64,000 nt of DNA, taken from positions 1 through 64,000 of the forward strand of contig CALMMC010000049.1 in the NCBI GenBank assembly GCA_937868205.1, given 5' to 3'. Under the pieces are notes generated by a model that saw only the letters and a list, made by a program, of their open reading frames with translations, was not told the origin of the DNA and did not search any database. This stretch comes from JAAZPG01 sp012797375. GTDB lineage: Bacteria > Acidobacteriota > Aminicenantia > Aminicenantales > UBA4085. Of this stretch, positions 15,179-24,047 are shown one piece after another (the first letter of the stretch is position 1; each line of letters opens with the position of its first letter). A program made the translations under genes and the position numbers.

Positions 15179-16621
15179 ATGTCCGCGAACGACGGTTATC
15201 CCCCCGCCGGGGGCGCCTCCGAAGCCGCCCGCGAGAAAAGCGCGGCCGCAAAAAGCTCCGTTATTGCTGCCGTTTTTCTCACCGGCATGAAGATCGTCGT
15301 CGGCCTGGCCACCGGCTCGCTGGGCATCCTGGCCGAGGCGGCCCATTCGGCCTTGGACCTGGTCGCCGCGGCCATGACCCTCATCGCCGTCCGCGTCTCC
15401 AGCCGGCCGGCCGATCAAACCCACACCTATGGTCACGGCAAGATCGAAAACCTGTCGGCCATGCTGGAGACGGCCCTTCTGCTCATCACCTGCGTCTGGA
15501 TCGTCATCGAGGCCGTCCGGCGGCTTTTTTTCCAGGACGTTCCCGTCGAAGCGTCGCCGTGGGCGTTCCTGGTCATGGCCGTGTCGATCGTCATCGATCT
15601 GTCCCGCTCCCGGGTCCTGGCCCGGGCGGCCAAAAAACACCACAGCCAGGCCCTCGAAGCCGACGCCCTTCATTTCTCGACCGACGTCTGGTCCTCTTCC
15701 GTCGTCATCCTCGGCCTTCTCCTGGTCAAGCTGTCCGGCCTGCTCGACGTCCCTTGGCTGGCCAAGGCCGACGCCGTCGCCGCCTTGGGAGTCTCGGCCA
15801 TCGTCGTCCTCGTCAGCCTGAAGCTCGGCAAAAAAACGATCACCGACCTTCTCGACGGCGTGCCGGCCGATCTGCGCGAGGCCGTCGTCCGGGCGGCCCA
15901 TGTCCCCGGCGTGATCGAAGTCGACCGGGCCCGCATCCGGCGCTCCGGCCCGGAGATCTTCGTCGACGTCGTTCTCTTCGTCAGCCGCCACGCCGCCTTC
16001 GAGCACGCCCATGACATCTCCAACGAGGCCAAGAACTCGATCCGACGCGCCCTGGGCCTTCCCGACGCGGACATCATCGTCCATGTCGCTCCGAGCCGGG
16101 ACGAAACCCGCGACATGGTCGAGCACATCCGGGACATCGCCGCCCGGCTCGACCTGGCCGCCCATGAAATCCGCTTCTTCGAAGCCGACGGCCGGCCGGC
16201 CCTCGACCTGCATCTTGAAATCCGCGGGGCGGCGAACGTGGCCGACGCCCACGCCCGGGCCTCCGCGTTCGAGGAGGCCGTCCATGCCGCCGTTCCCGGG
16301 CTCGACCGGATTTTCACCCACTTGGAACCGGTCGGCGGCCAAGCCTTCATCGCCCCCCTTCCTCCGGGCGAGGACCGGGCCATCCGCCGGCGGATCGCTG
16401 AGCTGTCCGAGGAGATGGGGATCGTCTGCGATCCGCACCACATCTTGATCGAGGAGACCGTCGGGGAAGTCTGCGTCTCCTTTCACTGCAGCGTCGATCC
16501 CGCCACGCCCCTGGCCGAGGCCCATAAGTTCAGCGAGCGATTCGAGATGGCCCTCCGGCGCGACATTCCGCGCGTCGGCCGGGTCTTGATCCACATCGAG
16601 CCGCCGGAACCGGCCGGGTAA
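15179..16621 (+). CDS. Cation diffusion facilitator (CDF) metal exporter with extended C-terminus
   Basis: A 480-residue CDF protein that exchanges divalent metals for protons at the inner membrane. Six membrane helices occupy about residues 25-220. Metal-site motifs are AAHSALDLV in helix 2 and ALHFSTDVWSS in helix 5, with YGHGKIE before helix 3. The ordinary cytoplasmic ZT-dimer domain follows (about 225-300), then roughly 180 further residues that look like additional ferredoxin-like dimer domains (HEIRFFEADGRP, GLDRIFTHLEP, IPRVGRVLIHIEP). CDF proteins are usually near 300 residues, so the C-terminal extension is notable. The metal is not predictable. Confidence 0.92.
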   Translation: MSANDGYPPAGGASEAAREKSAAAKSSVIAAVFLTGMKIVVGLATGSLGILAEAAHSALDLVAAAMTLIAVRVSSRPADQTHTYGHGKIENLSAMLETALLLITCVWIVIEAVRRLFFQDVPVEASPWAFLVMAVSIVIDLSRSRVLARAAKKHHSQALEADALHFSTDVWSSSVVILGLLLVKLSGLLDVPWLAKADAVAALGVSAIVVLVSLKLGKKTITDLLDGVPADLREAVVRAAHVPGVIEVDRARIRRSGPEIFVDVVLFVSRHAAFEHAHDISNEAKNSIRRALGLPDADIIVHVAPSRDETRDMVEHIRDIAARLDLAAHEIRFFEADGRPALDLHLEIRGAANVADAHARASAFEEAVHAAVPGLDRIFTHLEPVGGQAFIAPLPPGEDRAIRRRIAELSEEMGIVCDPHHILIEETVGEVCVSFHCSVDPATPLAEAHKFSERFEMALRRDIPRVGRVLIHIEPPEPAG

Positions 16622-16661
16622 CTCCGCTATTCCGCCCGGTTCCGTCCCAAATTTCCCCGCG

Positions 16662-16690
16662 TTGACTTCGGCCAAGCCTATGTGTTAATA
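16662..16690 (+). promoter_or_regulatory. Probable sigma-70 promoter of the NSS symporter gene
   Basis: TTGACT (16662-16667), a 17-bp spacer and TTAATA (16685-16690), 20 bp before the ATG, which has its own GGAGG. Confidence 0.6.
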
Positions 16691-16709
16691 AGCGGCAAAC
16701 GGAGGCAAC

Positions 16710-18053
16710 ATGGCATCTCGAGGTAAGTGGAGCTCACACGTCGGCTTTATCCTTGCCGCCGCTGGTTCGGCCGTCGGCCTGGGCAACATCTGGCGTTTCC
16801 CTTATCTCGCCGGAAAGAACGGGGGCGCGCTATTCGTGCTGATCTATATCGCCTGCGTGATCGTTCTGGGGCTGCCGGTCATGCTGGCTGAGCTCTCCCT
16901 CGGCCGGGCCACGGGAAAAAACGCGGTCGGGGCGTTCCGGGCGATCCGGCCGGGGACGAAATGGCATTGGATCGGTTACTTGAATGTGGTCACGGCGGTG
17001 ATGGTCCTCTCCTTCTATTCGGTGATCGCCGGCTGGACGCTGGGCTACTTTGTCAAGACGTTGGGCGGAACGTTTAAATCGACCGGAAAAGACGATGTCG
17101 TCGCCGTCTTCAGCCGGTTCATCGCTTCGCCGGGACTGCAACTGCTGTTGCTCGCGATATTCATCTTCCTGACCGTTTCCATCGTCAGCAAGGGCGTCTC
17201 AGCCGGCCTGGAGAAATTTTCGAAAGTGATGATGCCGGCGCTGTTCGCGATCCTTATCCTGCTCATGGTTTATTCGCTGACCCTGCCCGGGGCCGAGAGG
17301 GGGTTGGCGTTCTACCTGAAGCCGGACTTCTCGGAAATCAACGGTCGGGTGTTTCTGGAGGCAATGGGACAGGCTTTCTTCAGCCTCAGCCTGGGGATGG
17401 GAGCCATGCTGACCTACGGATCCTACTTGAGCAAGAAAGAAAAGCTGGTCGCCTCGGCCGCCTGGGTGGCGGTTATCGACACTTCAGTCGCCCTCCTGGC
17501 CGGCTTCATCATTTTTCCGGCCTTGTTTTCACAGAACATGGCGCCAGACCAGGGTCCCGGGCTGGTGTTCGCCATCCTTCCGGTGATCTTCGGCAAAATC
17601 CCCGGAGGCACGCTGTTTGGGGCCTTTTTTTTCGTCATGCTGGCCTTGGCCGCCTTGACCTCGACCATCTCCCTCCTCGAGATTCCGGTGTCCTTCCTCA
17701 TCGACGAGAAGAAATTGACTCGCCGCCGGGCCGCATGGCTGATGGGGGGAGCGGCTCTCCTGTTCGGCATTCCCTCGTCCCTCTCCGGCGGCAGCGTGAA
17801 ATTCTTCAGTCGCCTGCCTGCGTTTCACATCGATTTTCTTTCGCTGTGGGACAAGGTTTGGGGGAATATCTCCGTGAGCGTCGGCTCCCTCTTGATCGCC
17901 CTTTTCGTGGTACATGTCTGGAAGACGGACAAGGCTCTCGCAGAGATCTCCGCCGAAGGCGCCGGCTTTCGTTTGGCGCGGATCTGGATCCTAGCAATCA
18001 AGTACGTCTGCCCGCTGTTGATCCTCGTAGTCCTCGTCAGCCAGTTCATTTGA
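16710..18053 (+). CDS. Sodium-dependent NSS/SNF-family symporter
   Basis: A 447-residue, ~11-12-helix carrier of the neurotransmitter:sodium symporter family (LeuT/MhsT relatives), which usually imports amino acids with Na+. The first helix signature AAAGSAVGLGNIWRFPYL is textbook, and NGGALFVLIY and the unwound helix 6 (SLSLGMGAMLTYGSYL) are also present. GGAGG lies 6 nt upstream of the ATG. It stands alone with its own promoter, convergent with the Mla operon. In this context it probably feeds amino acids released by the many exported peptidases. Confidence 0.95.
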   Translation: MASRGKWSSHVGFILAAAGSAVGLGNIWRFPYLAGKNGGALFVLIYIACVIVLGLPVMLAELSLGRATGKNAVGAFRAIRPGTKWHWIGYLNVVTAVMVLSFYSVIAGWTLGYFVKTLGGTFKSTGKDDVVAVFSRFIASPGLQLLLLAIFIFLTVSIVSKGVSAGLEKFSKVMMPALFAILILLMVYSLTLPGAERGLAFYLKPDFSEINGRVFLEAMGQAFFSLSLGMGAMLTYGSYLSKKEKLVASAAWVAVIDTSVALLAGFIIFPALFSQNMAPDQGPGLVFAILPVIFGKIPGGTLFGAFFFVMLALAALTSTISLLEIPVSFLIDEKKLTRRRAAWLMGGAALLFGIPSSLSGGSVKFFSRLPAFHIDFLSLWDKVWGNISVSVGSLLIALFVVHVWKTDKALAEISAEGAGFRLARIWILAIKYVCPLLILVVLVSQFI

Positions 18054-18073
18054 AGTCCGACGAACCGGACACC

Positions 18074-18658
18074 TTATAGCCGTTTTGCGGCCAGCTCGCC
18101 GAGAAACGCGTCGAGCTCCTCGGCCAGGATCTCCGAGATCACCCCGGCCAGGAGGCCGGCGTCTTTCTCCGCCAGCGGCTCGAGCCGGTCAAAGGTCCGG
18201 GCGGCGATCAGCGCGCCGGAGACCGGGTCGACCACTTCCAGGGACATCGCCAGCCGGCCGTACCAGCGATCCACCCGGTCTTCCTCCTCGATGCGGAAAA
18301 TCTTGATCCTCAAGGTCCAGTCGGCCGGTTCCTTCCCCGGCTCCATCTCGATCCTCCGGAACCTCCGTCCCGCGACGAGCCGGTCCCGGATCATGTCCCG
18401 AACAAGCCGGGAGGGCCGTTCGGCCCAAAAGTTATAGGCGTAATAGTTGATTTCCGTCGGCGAGATCCGGTAGACGATCCGGAAGTCGTCATAGATCCCC
18501 TCGACGACCGGCCGGTCGAGAAACAAAGTCCGGTCAAAGGCCGGCCCGGCCGGGCCGGAGACCGGGACCCCCAGGTCGAAATAACGCTTGGCGTGAGCGG
18601 CGAAGCAACCCGCGCCGGCCAGGATGACGGCGGCAAGAAGCCATGCTTTTTTCATCAC
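18074..18658 (-). CDS. ABC-type transport auxiliary lipoprotein (Mla/PqiC-like)
   Basis: A 194-residue lipoprotein with lipobox LAGAGC (Cys18). The mature part (YFDLGVPV, then long alpha/beta stretches such as INYYAYNFWAERPSRLVRDM) fits the ABC_trans_aux family found with MCE/Mla and Pqi systems, where it may link the transporter to the outer membrane. Its start overlaps the mlaD stop by 4 bp, and it is the last gene of the mlaE-mlaF-mlaD operon, where proteobacteria would carry mlaC/mlaB. Confidence 0.85.
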   Translation of the reverse strand: MMKKAWLLAAVILAGAGCFAAHAKRYFDLGVPVSGPAGPAFDRTLFLDRPVVEGIYDDFRIVYRISPTEINYYAYNFWAERPSRLVRDMIRDRLVAGRRFRRIEMEPGKEPADWTLRIKIFRIEEEDRVDRWYGRLAMSLEVVDPVSGALIAARTFDRLEPLAEKDAGLLAGVISEILAEELDAFLGELAAKRL

Positions 18659-19599
18659 TTCTTTTCCTTTTTGCTTCGAATAAGCATCATGGGATCCTCG
18701 GCCAGGGTCCGGGCGAGAGCGGAGAGGTTATCCACGGCCACCCCCAGGTTCTCGACCGTCCGGCGGAGGTCGGACTGCTGGATCATCAAGACGTTCTCGA
18801 TCGTCTTGAGACTCGCGTTCGCTTCGGCGATGAACGACTCGAGGTTGGTCAGGACCTTGCCCATCTCCTCCTCGGAAAAGCGCTGATTGATGTTGTCGAG
18901 GATCGAGCCGCCCTTGGCGTCCAGAGTCCCCGTCAGGGCGGACAGATCCTCGGTGATCTTCCGGAGGTTCTCGGTGACCTCGCCGAACTCGAGGGAGGCT
19001 TTCTCGATATTGTCGATGGCCCCGGTCAAGTTCATCTCCTTGCTTTCGAGGACGCGGGAGACCACTTCGGTGCTCCGGTGCCAGGCGGTCAGAACCTGGT
19101 CGATCTTGGCCCGGTTCTCCGCGTTGAGGAGCTCGTTGACGCTTTTGATCGCTCCCTCGATGTTGGCCACGATGTCCTCGGCCCTCTCCCCCAAGCCGCG
19201 GGCCGGAGGGATCTCCCCGCCGGGCGCGAGAAGGGGGGAATCCGAACTCCCGCCGGAAAGCTCGATGAACTTCTGTCCGGTGATCCCCGTTATCGTCAAC
19301 GTCGCCGTCATGTCCTGCTTCACCGGGAACTCCCGGACGATGCCGATCTCGACAAGGATGGAGCTCAAGTCGTCGGGATTGACGCGGATTTCCCGGACCT
19401 TTCCGACATCCACTCCCTGATACTTGACCGAAGCGCCGACGGAGAGGCCGTTGACCGATGCTCCCTTGATGTTGATCGTGTAGGGCAGGCCCTTATTCCG
19501 GAAAGCCGGGACAATGAGCATCCCGGCCAGAAAAAGAAGCAGCGCGACCGAGACGACCCAAAAGATCCCCAAGCGCGTTTTTTGTTCTTTAGTCAGCAT
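18655..19599 (-). CDS. mlaD: MlaD-type MCE-domain protein
   Basis: A 314-residue substrate-binding subunit of an Mla phospholipid transporter. One N-terminal membrane helix (about 10-30) anchors an MCE domain (about 37-115) with GLSVGASVKYQGVDVGKV and GITGQKFIEL. A long helical, coiled-coil-like C-terminus (about 150-300) probably forms a hexameric channel across the periplasm. It overlaps mlaF by 11 bp and the lipoprotein gene by 4 bp. It is longer than E. coli MlaD (about 180) and resembles the longer MCE forms outside proteobacteria. Confidence 0.93.
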   Translation of the reverse strand: MLTKEQKTRLGIFWVVSVALLLFLAGMLIVPAFRNKGLPYTINIKGASVNGLSVGASVKYQGVDVGKVREIRVNPDDLSSILVEIGIVREFPVKQDMTATLTITGITGQKFIELSGGSSDSPLLAPGGEIPPARGLGERAEDIVANIEGAIKSVNELLNAENRAKIDQVLTAWHRSTEVVSRVLESKEMNLTGAIDNIEKASLEFGEVTENLRKITEDLSALTGTLDAKGGSILDNINQRFSEEEMGKVLTNLESFIAEANASLKTIENVLMIQQSDLRRTVENLGVAVDNLSALARTLAEDPMMLIRSKKEKK

Positions 19600-20335
19600 G
19601 ACGGTCCGTCCTCAGGAAGAAAGATCGCAGATATTCATCCTCCGACGCCTCCATCTCCGCCAACGTCCCGTCGAAATGGATCCCGTCGCCGCGGAGGAGG
19701 AGGATGCGGTCGGCGATCCGCCCGATCGACCGCAGCTCGTGCGTCACGGCGACGAACGTCACCCCGCGGGATCTCTGGAGCGAGCGGAGGAGGTCGTCCA
19801 GCCCCAAGGCGGTGAGAGGATCAAGACCGGCCGACGGCTCGTCGCAGAAGACGATCTCCGGCCCGAGGACCATCGACCGGGCGAGGGCTCCCCGCTTCCG
19901 CATTCCGCCCGAAAGCTCGAACGGGTACTTGTGGTCGGCCCCGACCAAGCCGACCATCCCCAGGACCTCGCGGACGCGGTCGGCCTCGGCCGTCCAGGGG
20001 GTCTCGGGCCGGTGGATCCGGATGGGCAGGGCGACATTCTCGTAGAGGGTCAAGGAATTCAGCAGGGCGTTGTTTTGGTAAAGGACGCCGATCCGCCGAT
20101 ACAGGGCGCCCAGGATGCGCTCGGAGTCATAGTCGATCCGCTCCTCCCCCCAGTAGACGTCGCCGCGAAGCGGCCGGGTCAGCCCGATCAGGGTTTTGAG
20201 AAGCGTCGATTTCCCCGATCCGCTCTCCCCGACGATCACCGTGATCCGGCCGGGAGGCAGGGTGAAATTCAGATTCCGGAGAATCGTCTCTCTTCCGTAC
20301 CCGACGTCGAGGTCGACCGCCCGTATGTTTTCCAT
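19589..20335 (-). CDS. mlaF: MlaF-type ABC ATPase
   Basis: The 248-residue ATPase of the Mla lipid transporter at the cytoplasmic face of the inner membrane. Walker A is VGESGSGKSTLL, the signature FELSGGMRKRGALAR, Walker B EIVFCDEPSAGLD and the switch VTHEL. The Tyr/Asn-rich Q-loop LYQNNALLNSLT is typical of MlaF. It lies 6 bp after mlaE and overlaps mlaD, so the three subunits are made from one message. Confidence 0.94.
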   Translation of the reverse strand: MENIRAVDLDVGYGRETILRNLNFTLPPGRITVIVGESGSGKSTLLKTLIGLTRPLRGDVYWGEERIDYDSERILGALYRRIGVLYQNNALLNSLTLYENVALPIRIHRPETPWTAEADRVREVLGMVGLVGADHKYPFELSGGMRKRGALARSMVLGPEIVFCDEPSAGLDPLTALGLDDLLRSLQRSRGVTFVAVTHELRSIGRIADRILLLRGDGIHFDGTLAEMEASEDEYLRSFFLRTDRHAD

Positions 20336-20341
20336 GATCTC

Positions 20342-21091
20342 TTAGTAGAGGATGAAGGCGAACACGCAATCGAGGCCGATGATCAGGGAAATGGCCAGGA
20401 CGACCGACTCGGTCGTGGCCTTCCCCACGCCCTCGGCCCCCCGCTCGATGAAGAAGCCCTTGAATCCCGCCCCGACGACGACGGCCCAGCCGAAAACAAG
20501 GGTCTTGACGATTCCCACCAGGAAATCGCTCAAGGTCACAATGTCGAAGACCTTCCGGAGGAAGACGGCCGGAGGCGTGCCCAAGGCGACCTGGGCGACG
20601 AGGACGCCGCCGGCCACGCCGACGGTATCGGCCATCGCCACCAGAAGCGGCACGACCAGGGTGATCGCGATCAGGCGCGGGGCCATCAGAAACTTCTCCG
20701 GAACGATGCCCATCGTCCGGAGGGCGTCGATCTCGTCCATGACCTTCATCGTCGAAATCTCGGCCGTGATGGATGCCCCGACCTTGCCCGCCAGCATGAT
20801 CCCGGTCATGAGCGGGACAAGCTCCTTGATCATCGCCAGGCCGATAAGGTCGGCCAGGTAGATGTCCGCCCCGAAGAGCCGCAGTTGGGCGGCCGAGGTG
20901 AGCGAGATCGTGACGCCGACAAGAAACGTGATCAGGGCGACGATCGGAAAGGACTTGTAGCCCATGACATAGAACTGCTGAACCACCGATCCGGGCAAAA
21001 CCCCCCGCCGGGATCCGAGGTACTGGGCGGTATAGTGGAGCTCGTCGGCAAGGAGACTGAAAAAGCGCCTGAATTCCTCCTTCAGTCTCAT
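20342..21091 (-). CDS. mlaE: MlaE-type permease
   Basis: The 249-residue inner-membrane permease of the Mla transporter. After an N-terminal interfacial helix come about five membrane segments with family motifs: PLMTGIMLAGKVGASITAEI and GTMKV-like ISTMKVMDEIDALRTMGI. First gene of the operon, with ribosome site GGGAGA and a TATAAT box (21121-21116 reading leftward) just upstream. The Mla system moves phospholipids between inner and outer membrane, evidence for a diderm envelope. Confidence 0.94.
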   Translation of the reverse strand: MRLKEEFRRFFSLLADELHYTAQYLGSRRGVLPGSVVQQFYVMGYKSFPIVALITFLVGVTISLTSAAQLRLFGADIYLADLIGLAMIKELVPLMTGIMLAGKVGASITAEISTMKVMDEIDALRTMGIVPEKFLMAPRLIAITLVVPLLVAMADTVGVAGGVLVAQVALGTPPAVFLRKVFDIVTLSDFLVGIVKTLVFGWAVVVGAGFKGFFIERGAEGVGKATTESVVLAISLIIGLDCVFAFILY

Positions 21092-21115
21092 GCCGTCTCC
21101 CGCATTGGAAGGTTT

Positions 21116-21157
21116 ATTATACCTTAAATTGACCGACCGGCGACGAGTCTGTTACAT
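21116..21157. promoter_or_regulatory. Divergent promoters of mlaE and the M16 peptidase operon
   Basis: Leftward: TATAAT at 21121-21116, 25 bp before the mlaE start. Rightward: TTGACC (21129-21134), 17-bp spacer, TTACAT (21152-21157), 34 bp before the M16 start at 21191. The boxes lie almost back to back, so the two promoters may interfere. Confidence 0.55.
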
Positions 21158-21190
21158 TGTCCTGGAAACGCCATCCTTCGGAGGTCCGCT

Positions 21191-22516
21191 ATGAAAAAAG
21201 CCGTCGCCGCGGGCGCCGTGATTCTCTTCGCCGGCGCCGCCCTCCTCTCCGCCTCGTTCCGGAAGGAGGACATCAAAGTCCACCGGCTCGATAACGGGCT
21301 GAAGATCCTTCTCCTCGAGCATCACACGATCCCCAACATCGCCCTGTACACGTATTACCGCGTCGGGTCGCGCAACGAGCGGCCCGGCCTGACCGGGGTC
21401 TCCCATTTCATCGAGCACATGATGTTCAACGGCTCCCCCAAGGTCCCGCCGGGAGAGTTCGACCGGAGGATGGAATTCGCCGGCGGCTCGAACAACGCCT
21501 CGACCAGCCAGGACCGGACGGGATACACCGATTGGATTCCCGCGGCCGCCTTGGAAGAGATGCTCGAGATGGAAGCCGACCGGATGCAGGACGCGACGTT
21601 CGATTCCGAGGTCCTCGAGTCGGAGCGCCAAGTCATCGCCTCCGAGCGGCGGATGGGCGTGGACAACGACAACGACGCCATTCTCTCTGAAAACGTCCAG
21701 GCGACGGCCATCATGGCCCATCCCTACCACTGGGACGTCATCGGCTGGATGAGCGACATCCAGGGCTGGCGGCGGGACGAAATCATCGCCTATTACAAGA
21801 CCTATTACGCCCCCAACAACGCCGTCCTGATCCTCGTCGGCGACTTCGCCGAGGCCCGGGCCCTCGAGCTGATCCGGAAATACTTCGGACCGATCCCGTC
21901 CGGCCCGACGCCGCCGGCCGTCGTCACCGTCGAGCCGCCGCAGATGGGCCCCAAGCGCGTGTTCATCCAACGCGACGCCCAGGTCCCCTCCTTCCAGGCC
22001 GTTTGGCACGCCCCGGCCGTCCATGATCCCGGATCCATTCCCATGGACATCCTGGGCCGGGTTCTCCTCCGCGGTGAAAGCAGCCGCCTCTACCGGCGCC
22101 TGGTCCGGCAGGAGCAGCTGGCGAGCAGCGTTTTCGGCGGGGCGAGCCGGACCATCGACCCCTATCTCTTCGCCGTGCACGTCAAGCCCAAGCCGGGCGC
22201 CGACTTGGCCCGGATCGAGGCGGTGATCGAGGAAGAGCTGGCCAAGATCAAGAAGGAAGGCCTGGCCGATTCCGAGATCCAAAAGGTTCTGAACGCCGTC
22301 CGGAGCGATTTTTACCGGAGCCTCCAGACCATCGCCGGCAAGGCTTACCAGCTGGCCGAGACCGAAACAGCCTACGGCGGATTCGAGAGAATGTTCACCC
22401 TGATGGACGATTACGCGGCCGTCACCAACGCCAAGATCATCGAGGCCGCCAATCAATACTTCACCGACGACAACAAGACCGTTGGAACGCTCGTTCCCGA
22501 AGGAGGCCGGAAATGA
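21191..22516 (+). CDS. M16 family zinc metallopeptidase (active subunit)
   Basis: A 441-residue exported pitrilysin/processing-peptidase-like protein with signal peptide MKKAVAAGAVILFAGAALLS. The inverted zinc motif HxxEH is H72-F-I-E75-H76 in GVSHFIEHMMFNG, so this subunit should be catalytic. The second, inactive half contains the usual alpha/beta repeat with LLRGESSRLYRRLV. It is followed, with a 4-bp overlap, by a second M16 gene lacking the zinc motif: the bacterial two-chain form in which both chains build one peptide-degrading chamber. Confidence 0.95.
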   Translation: MKKAVAAGAVILFAGAALLSASFRKEDIKVHRLDNGLKILLLEHHTIPNIALYTYYRVGSRNERPGLTGVSHFIEHMMFNGSPKVPPGEFDRRMEFAGGSNNASTSQDRTGYTDWIPAAALEEMLEMEADRMQDATFDSEVLESERQVIASERRMGVDNDNDAILSENVQATAIMAHPYHWDVIGWMSDIQGWRRDEIIAYYKTYYAPNNAVLILVGDFAEARALELIRKYFGPIPSGPTPPAVVTVEPPQMGPKRVFIQRDAQVPSFQAVWHAPAVHDPGSIPMDILGRVLLRGESSRLYRRLVRQEQLASSVFGGASRTIDPYLFAVHVKPKPGADLARIEAVIEEELAKIKKEGLADSEIQKVLNAVRSDFYRSLQTIAGKAYQLAETETAYGGFERMFTLMDDYAAVTNAKIIEAANQYFTDDNKTVGTLVPEGGRK

Positions 22517-23901
22517 AATCCCGGATGAGCCTTCTCTGCCTTTCGGCCGCGGTTTTCCTGGCCGCCTCGGCGGCCGGAGCGGCCTTCAAGCTGCCCGTCC
22601 CGGAAAAGCTCACCTTGAAGAACGGGATCGTCGTCTATTACCTGAAGACGGCCGAAGTCCCCATGGTCAGCTTCCGCCTTTATCTCAAGGGCGCCGGCTC
22701 CGCCCAGGAGCCCTCCGCCTTCGAAGGCATCGCCGGGATGACGGCCGACCAGATCATGAAGGGAACCCCGGCCATGGGCGCTGAAGCCGTGGCCGAAGCC
22801 CTCGATTTCCTCGGCGCCCGGGCCGGAGTTTCGGCGGCCGATGAATACGCCTCCCTCAGCGCCGAGTGCCTGTCGGAGCATTTTCCCAGAGTCCTGGACA
22901 TCGCCGCGGCCTGCCTGAAGGAACCGGCGTTCCTGGAGGACGAGTTCAAAAAAGCCCGCGACATCCGGCTGAACGAGCTGAAAAGCAGCAAGGACAACCC
23001 GGGCCGGGCCGTCCGGTATTATTTCCTCAAAGCCTATTTCGGAACGCATCCGCTCGGTCATTTCCCCTCGGGGACGGACGAATCCCTGGTCAAGATGACC
23101 GCGGCCGACGTCCGGGATTATTACCGGACGTATTACGGGCCCAAGGGAGCGATCGGGGCCCTGGTCGGCGATATCGAAAAGAAGCAGGCCCTCGTCCTTC
23201 TCAACGCCGCCCTCGGCGGCTGGAAGGGAGCTGACGTCCCGGTCACGGCGACCCCTCCCCTCCCCGAGCCGCGCGGGGCGAAGCTTCTTCTCGTCGACAA
23301 GCCCGACGCCACCCAGGCTTACTGGATCCTGGGCGCTCCCGGCCACGCCCTGGGGGACAAGATCACTCCGCAGGCGGCGGTCATGAACACGCTCTTCGGC
23401 GGCCGCTTCACCTCTTGGCTTTCCACCGAAATGCGGATCAAGCGCGGCTTGACCTATGGGGCGAACAGCAGCCTCCAACCCTACCGGATCGGCGGCTTGT
23501 TCCAAGCCGCGTCGTATACCCGGAACGAAAAAATCGGCGAGATGCTCGACCTTCTCTTCGACCTGCTCCGGAAAGCCGGCCGGGACGGATTCACGCCCGC
23601 GGAGGTCGAAAGCTCGCGCAATTATATCCAGGGGCAATTCCCGCCGACCCTCGAGACGAACGGCGCCAAGGCCAACGCGTACGTCCAACTGGCTTATTTC
23701 AACCTCGGGTTCGATTACTACGACCGGTATTTGGCCGGCGTCAAGACGACGAGCCCGGAGGCGGCCAAGGCGGCGGCGGCCCGGCTGATTCCAGCGGACG
23801 ATTACGTCCTGGTCGTCGTCGGCAAGGCCGACGAGATCCGGGACCAGTTGAAAAAATTCGGGGCCTGGACGGAAAAGAAGATCTCCGATCCCGGATTCTG
23901 A
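22513..23901 (+). CDS. M16 family peptidase-like protein (non-catalytic partner)
   Basis: A 462-residue exported M16-fold protein (signal peptide about 1-23). Where the zinc motif should be, it reads FEGIAGMTADQIMKGT, so HxxEH is missing and the chain cannot bind zinc. The C-terminal IKRGLTYGANSSLQPYR carries the conserved Arg/Tyr that bind substrate in the companion half. Start (ATG at 22513) overlaps the stop of the active subunit. The two products should associate in the periplasm to degrade peptides. Confidence 0.94.
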   Translation: MKSRMSLLCLSAAVFLAASAAGAAFKLPVPEKLTLKNGIVVYYLKTAEVPMVSFRLYLKGAGSAQEPSAFEGIAGMTADQIMKGTPAMGAEAVAEALDFLGARAGVSAADEYASLSAECLSEHFPRVLDIAAACLKEPAFLEDEFKKARDIRLNELKSSKDNPGRAVRYYFLKAYFGTHPLGHFPSGTDESLVKMTAADVRDYYRTYYGPKGAIGALVGDIEKKQALVLLNAALGGWKGADVPVTATPPLPEPRGAKLLLVDKPDATQAYWILGAPGHALGDKITPQAAVMNTLFGGRFTSWLSTEMRIKRGLTYGANSSLQPYRIGGLFQAASYTRNEKIGEMLDLLFDLLRKAGRDGFTPAEVESSRNYIQGQFPPTLETNGAKANAYVQLAYFNLGFDYYDRYLAGVKTTSPEAAKAAAARLIPADDYVLVVVGKADEIRDQLKKFGAWTEKKISDPGF

Positions 23902-23909
23902 GCCTCTAA

Positions 23910-23998
23910 GGAGACGCCATACGGATTCCCCTCATTTTCCGGATCGTTCTCCCGGGTTTCGGAAGAAACAAAAAGAGGTTCAAAGGTATTGTGTCTCC
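23910..23998. repeat. Second repeat family, copy A
   Basis: A ~89-bp element whose ends are inverted: GGAGACGCCATAC (23910-23922) and GGTATTGTGTCTCC (23985-23998). The interior (ATTTTCCGGATCGTTC, CCGGGTTTCGGAAG) recurs in copy B downstream of the next gene. It is not related to the REP-like family of the first 13 kb. Confidence 0.8.
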
Positions 23999-24047
23999 TC
24001 AATTCTTGCTTTTCGGGGAGCGGCCCCGGGGATAAACAGGTGAACAA

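Noticed and set aside
14746..16014. A long rightward frame beginning in the gap before the CDF gene
   Set aside because: It is Arg/Pro-rich, has no domain and overlaps the clear CDF gene in another frame. The same applies to the minus-strand frame 15008-16675.
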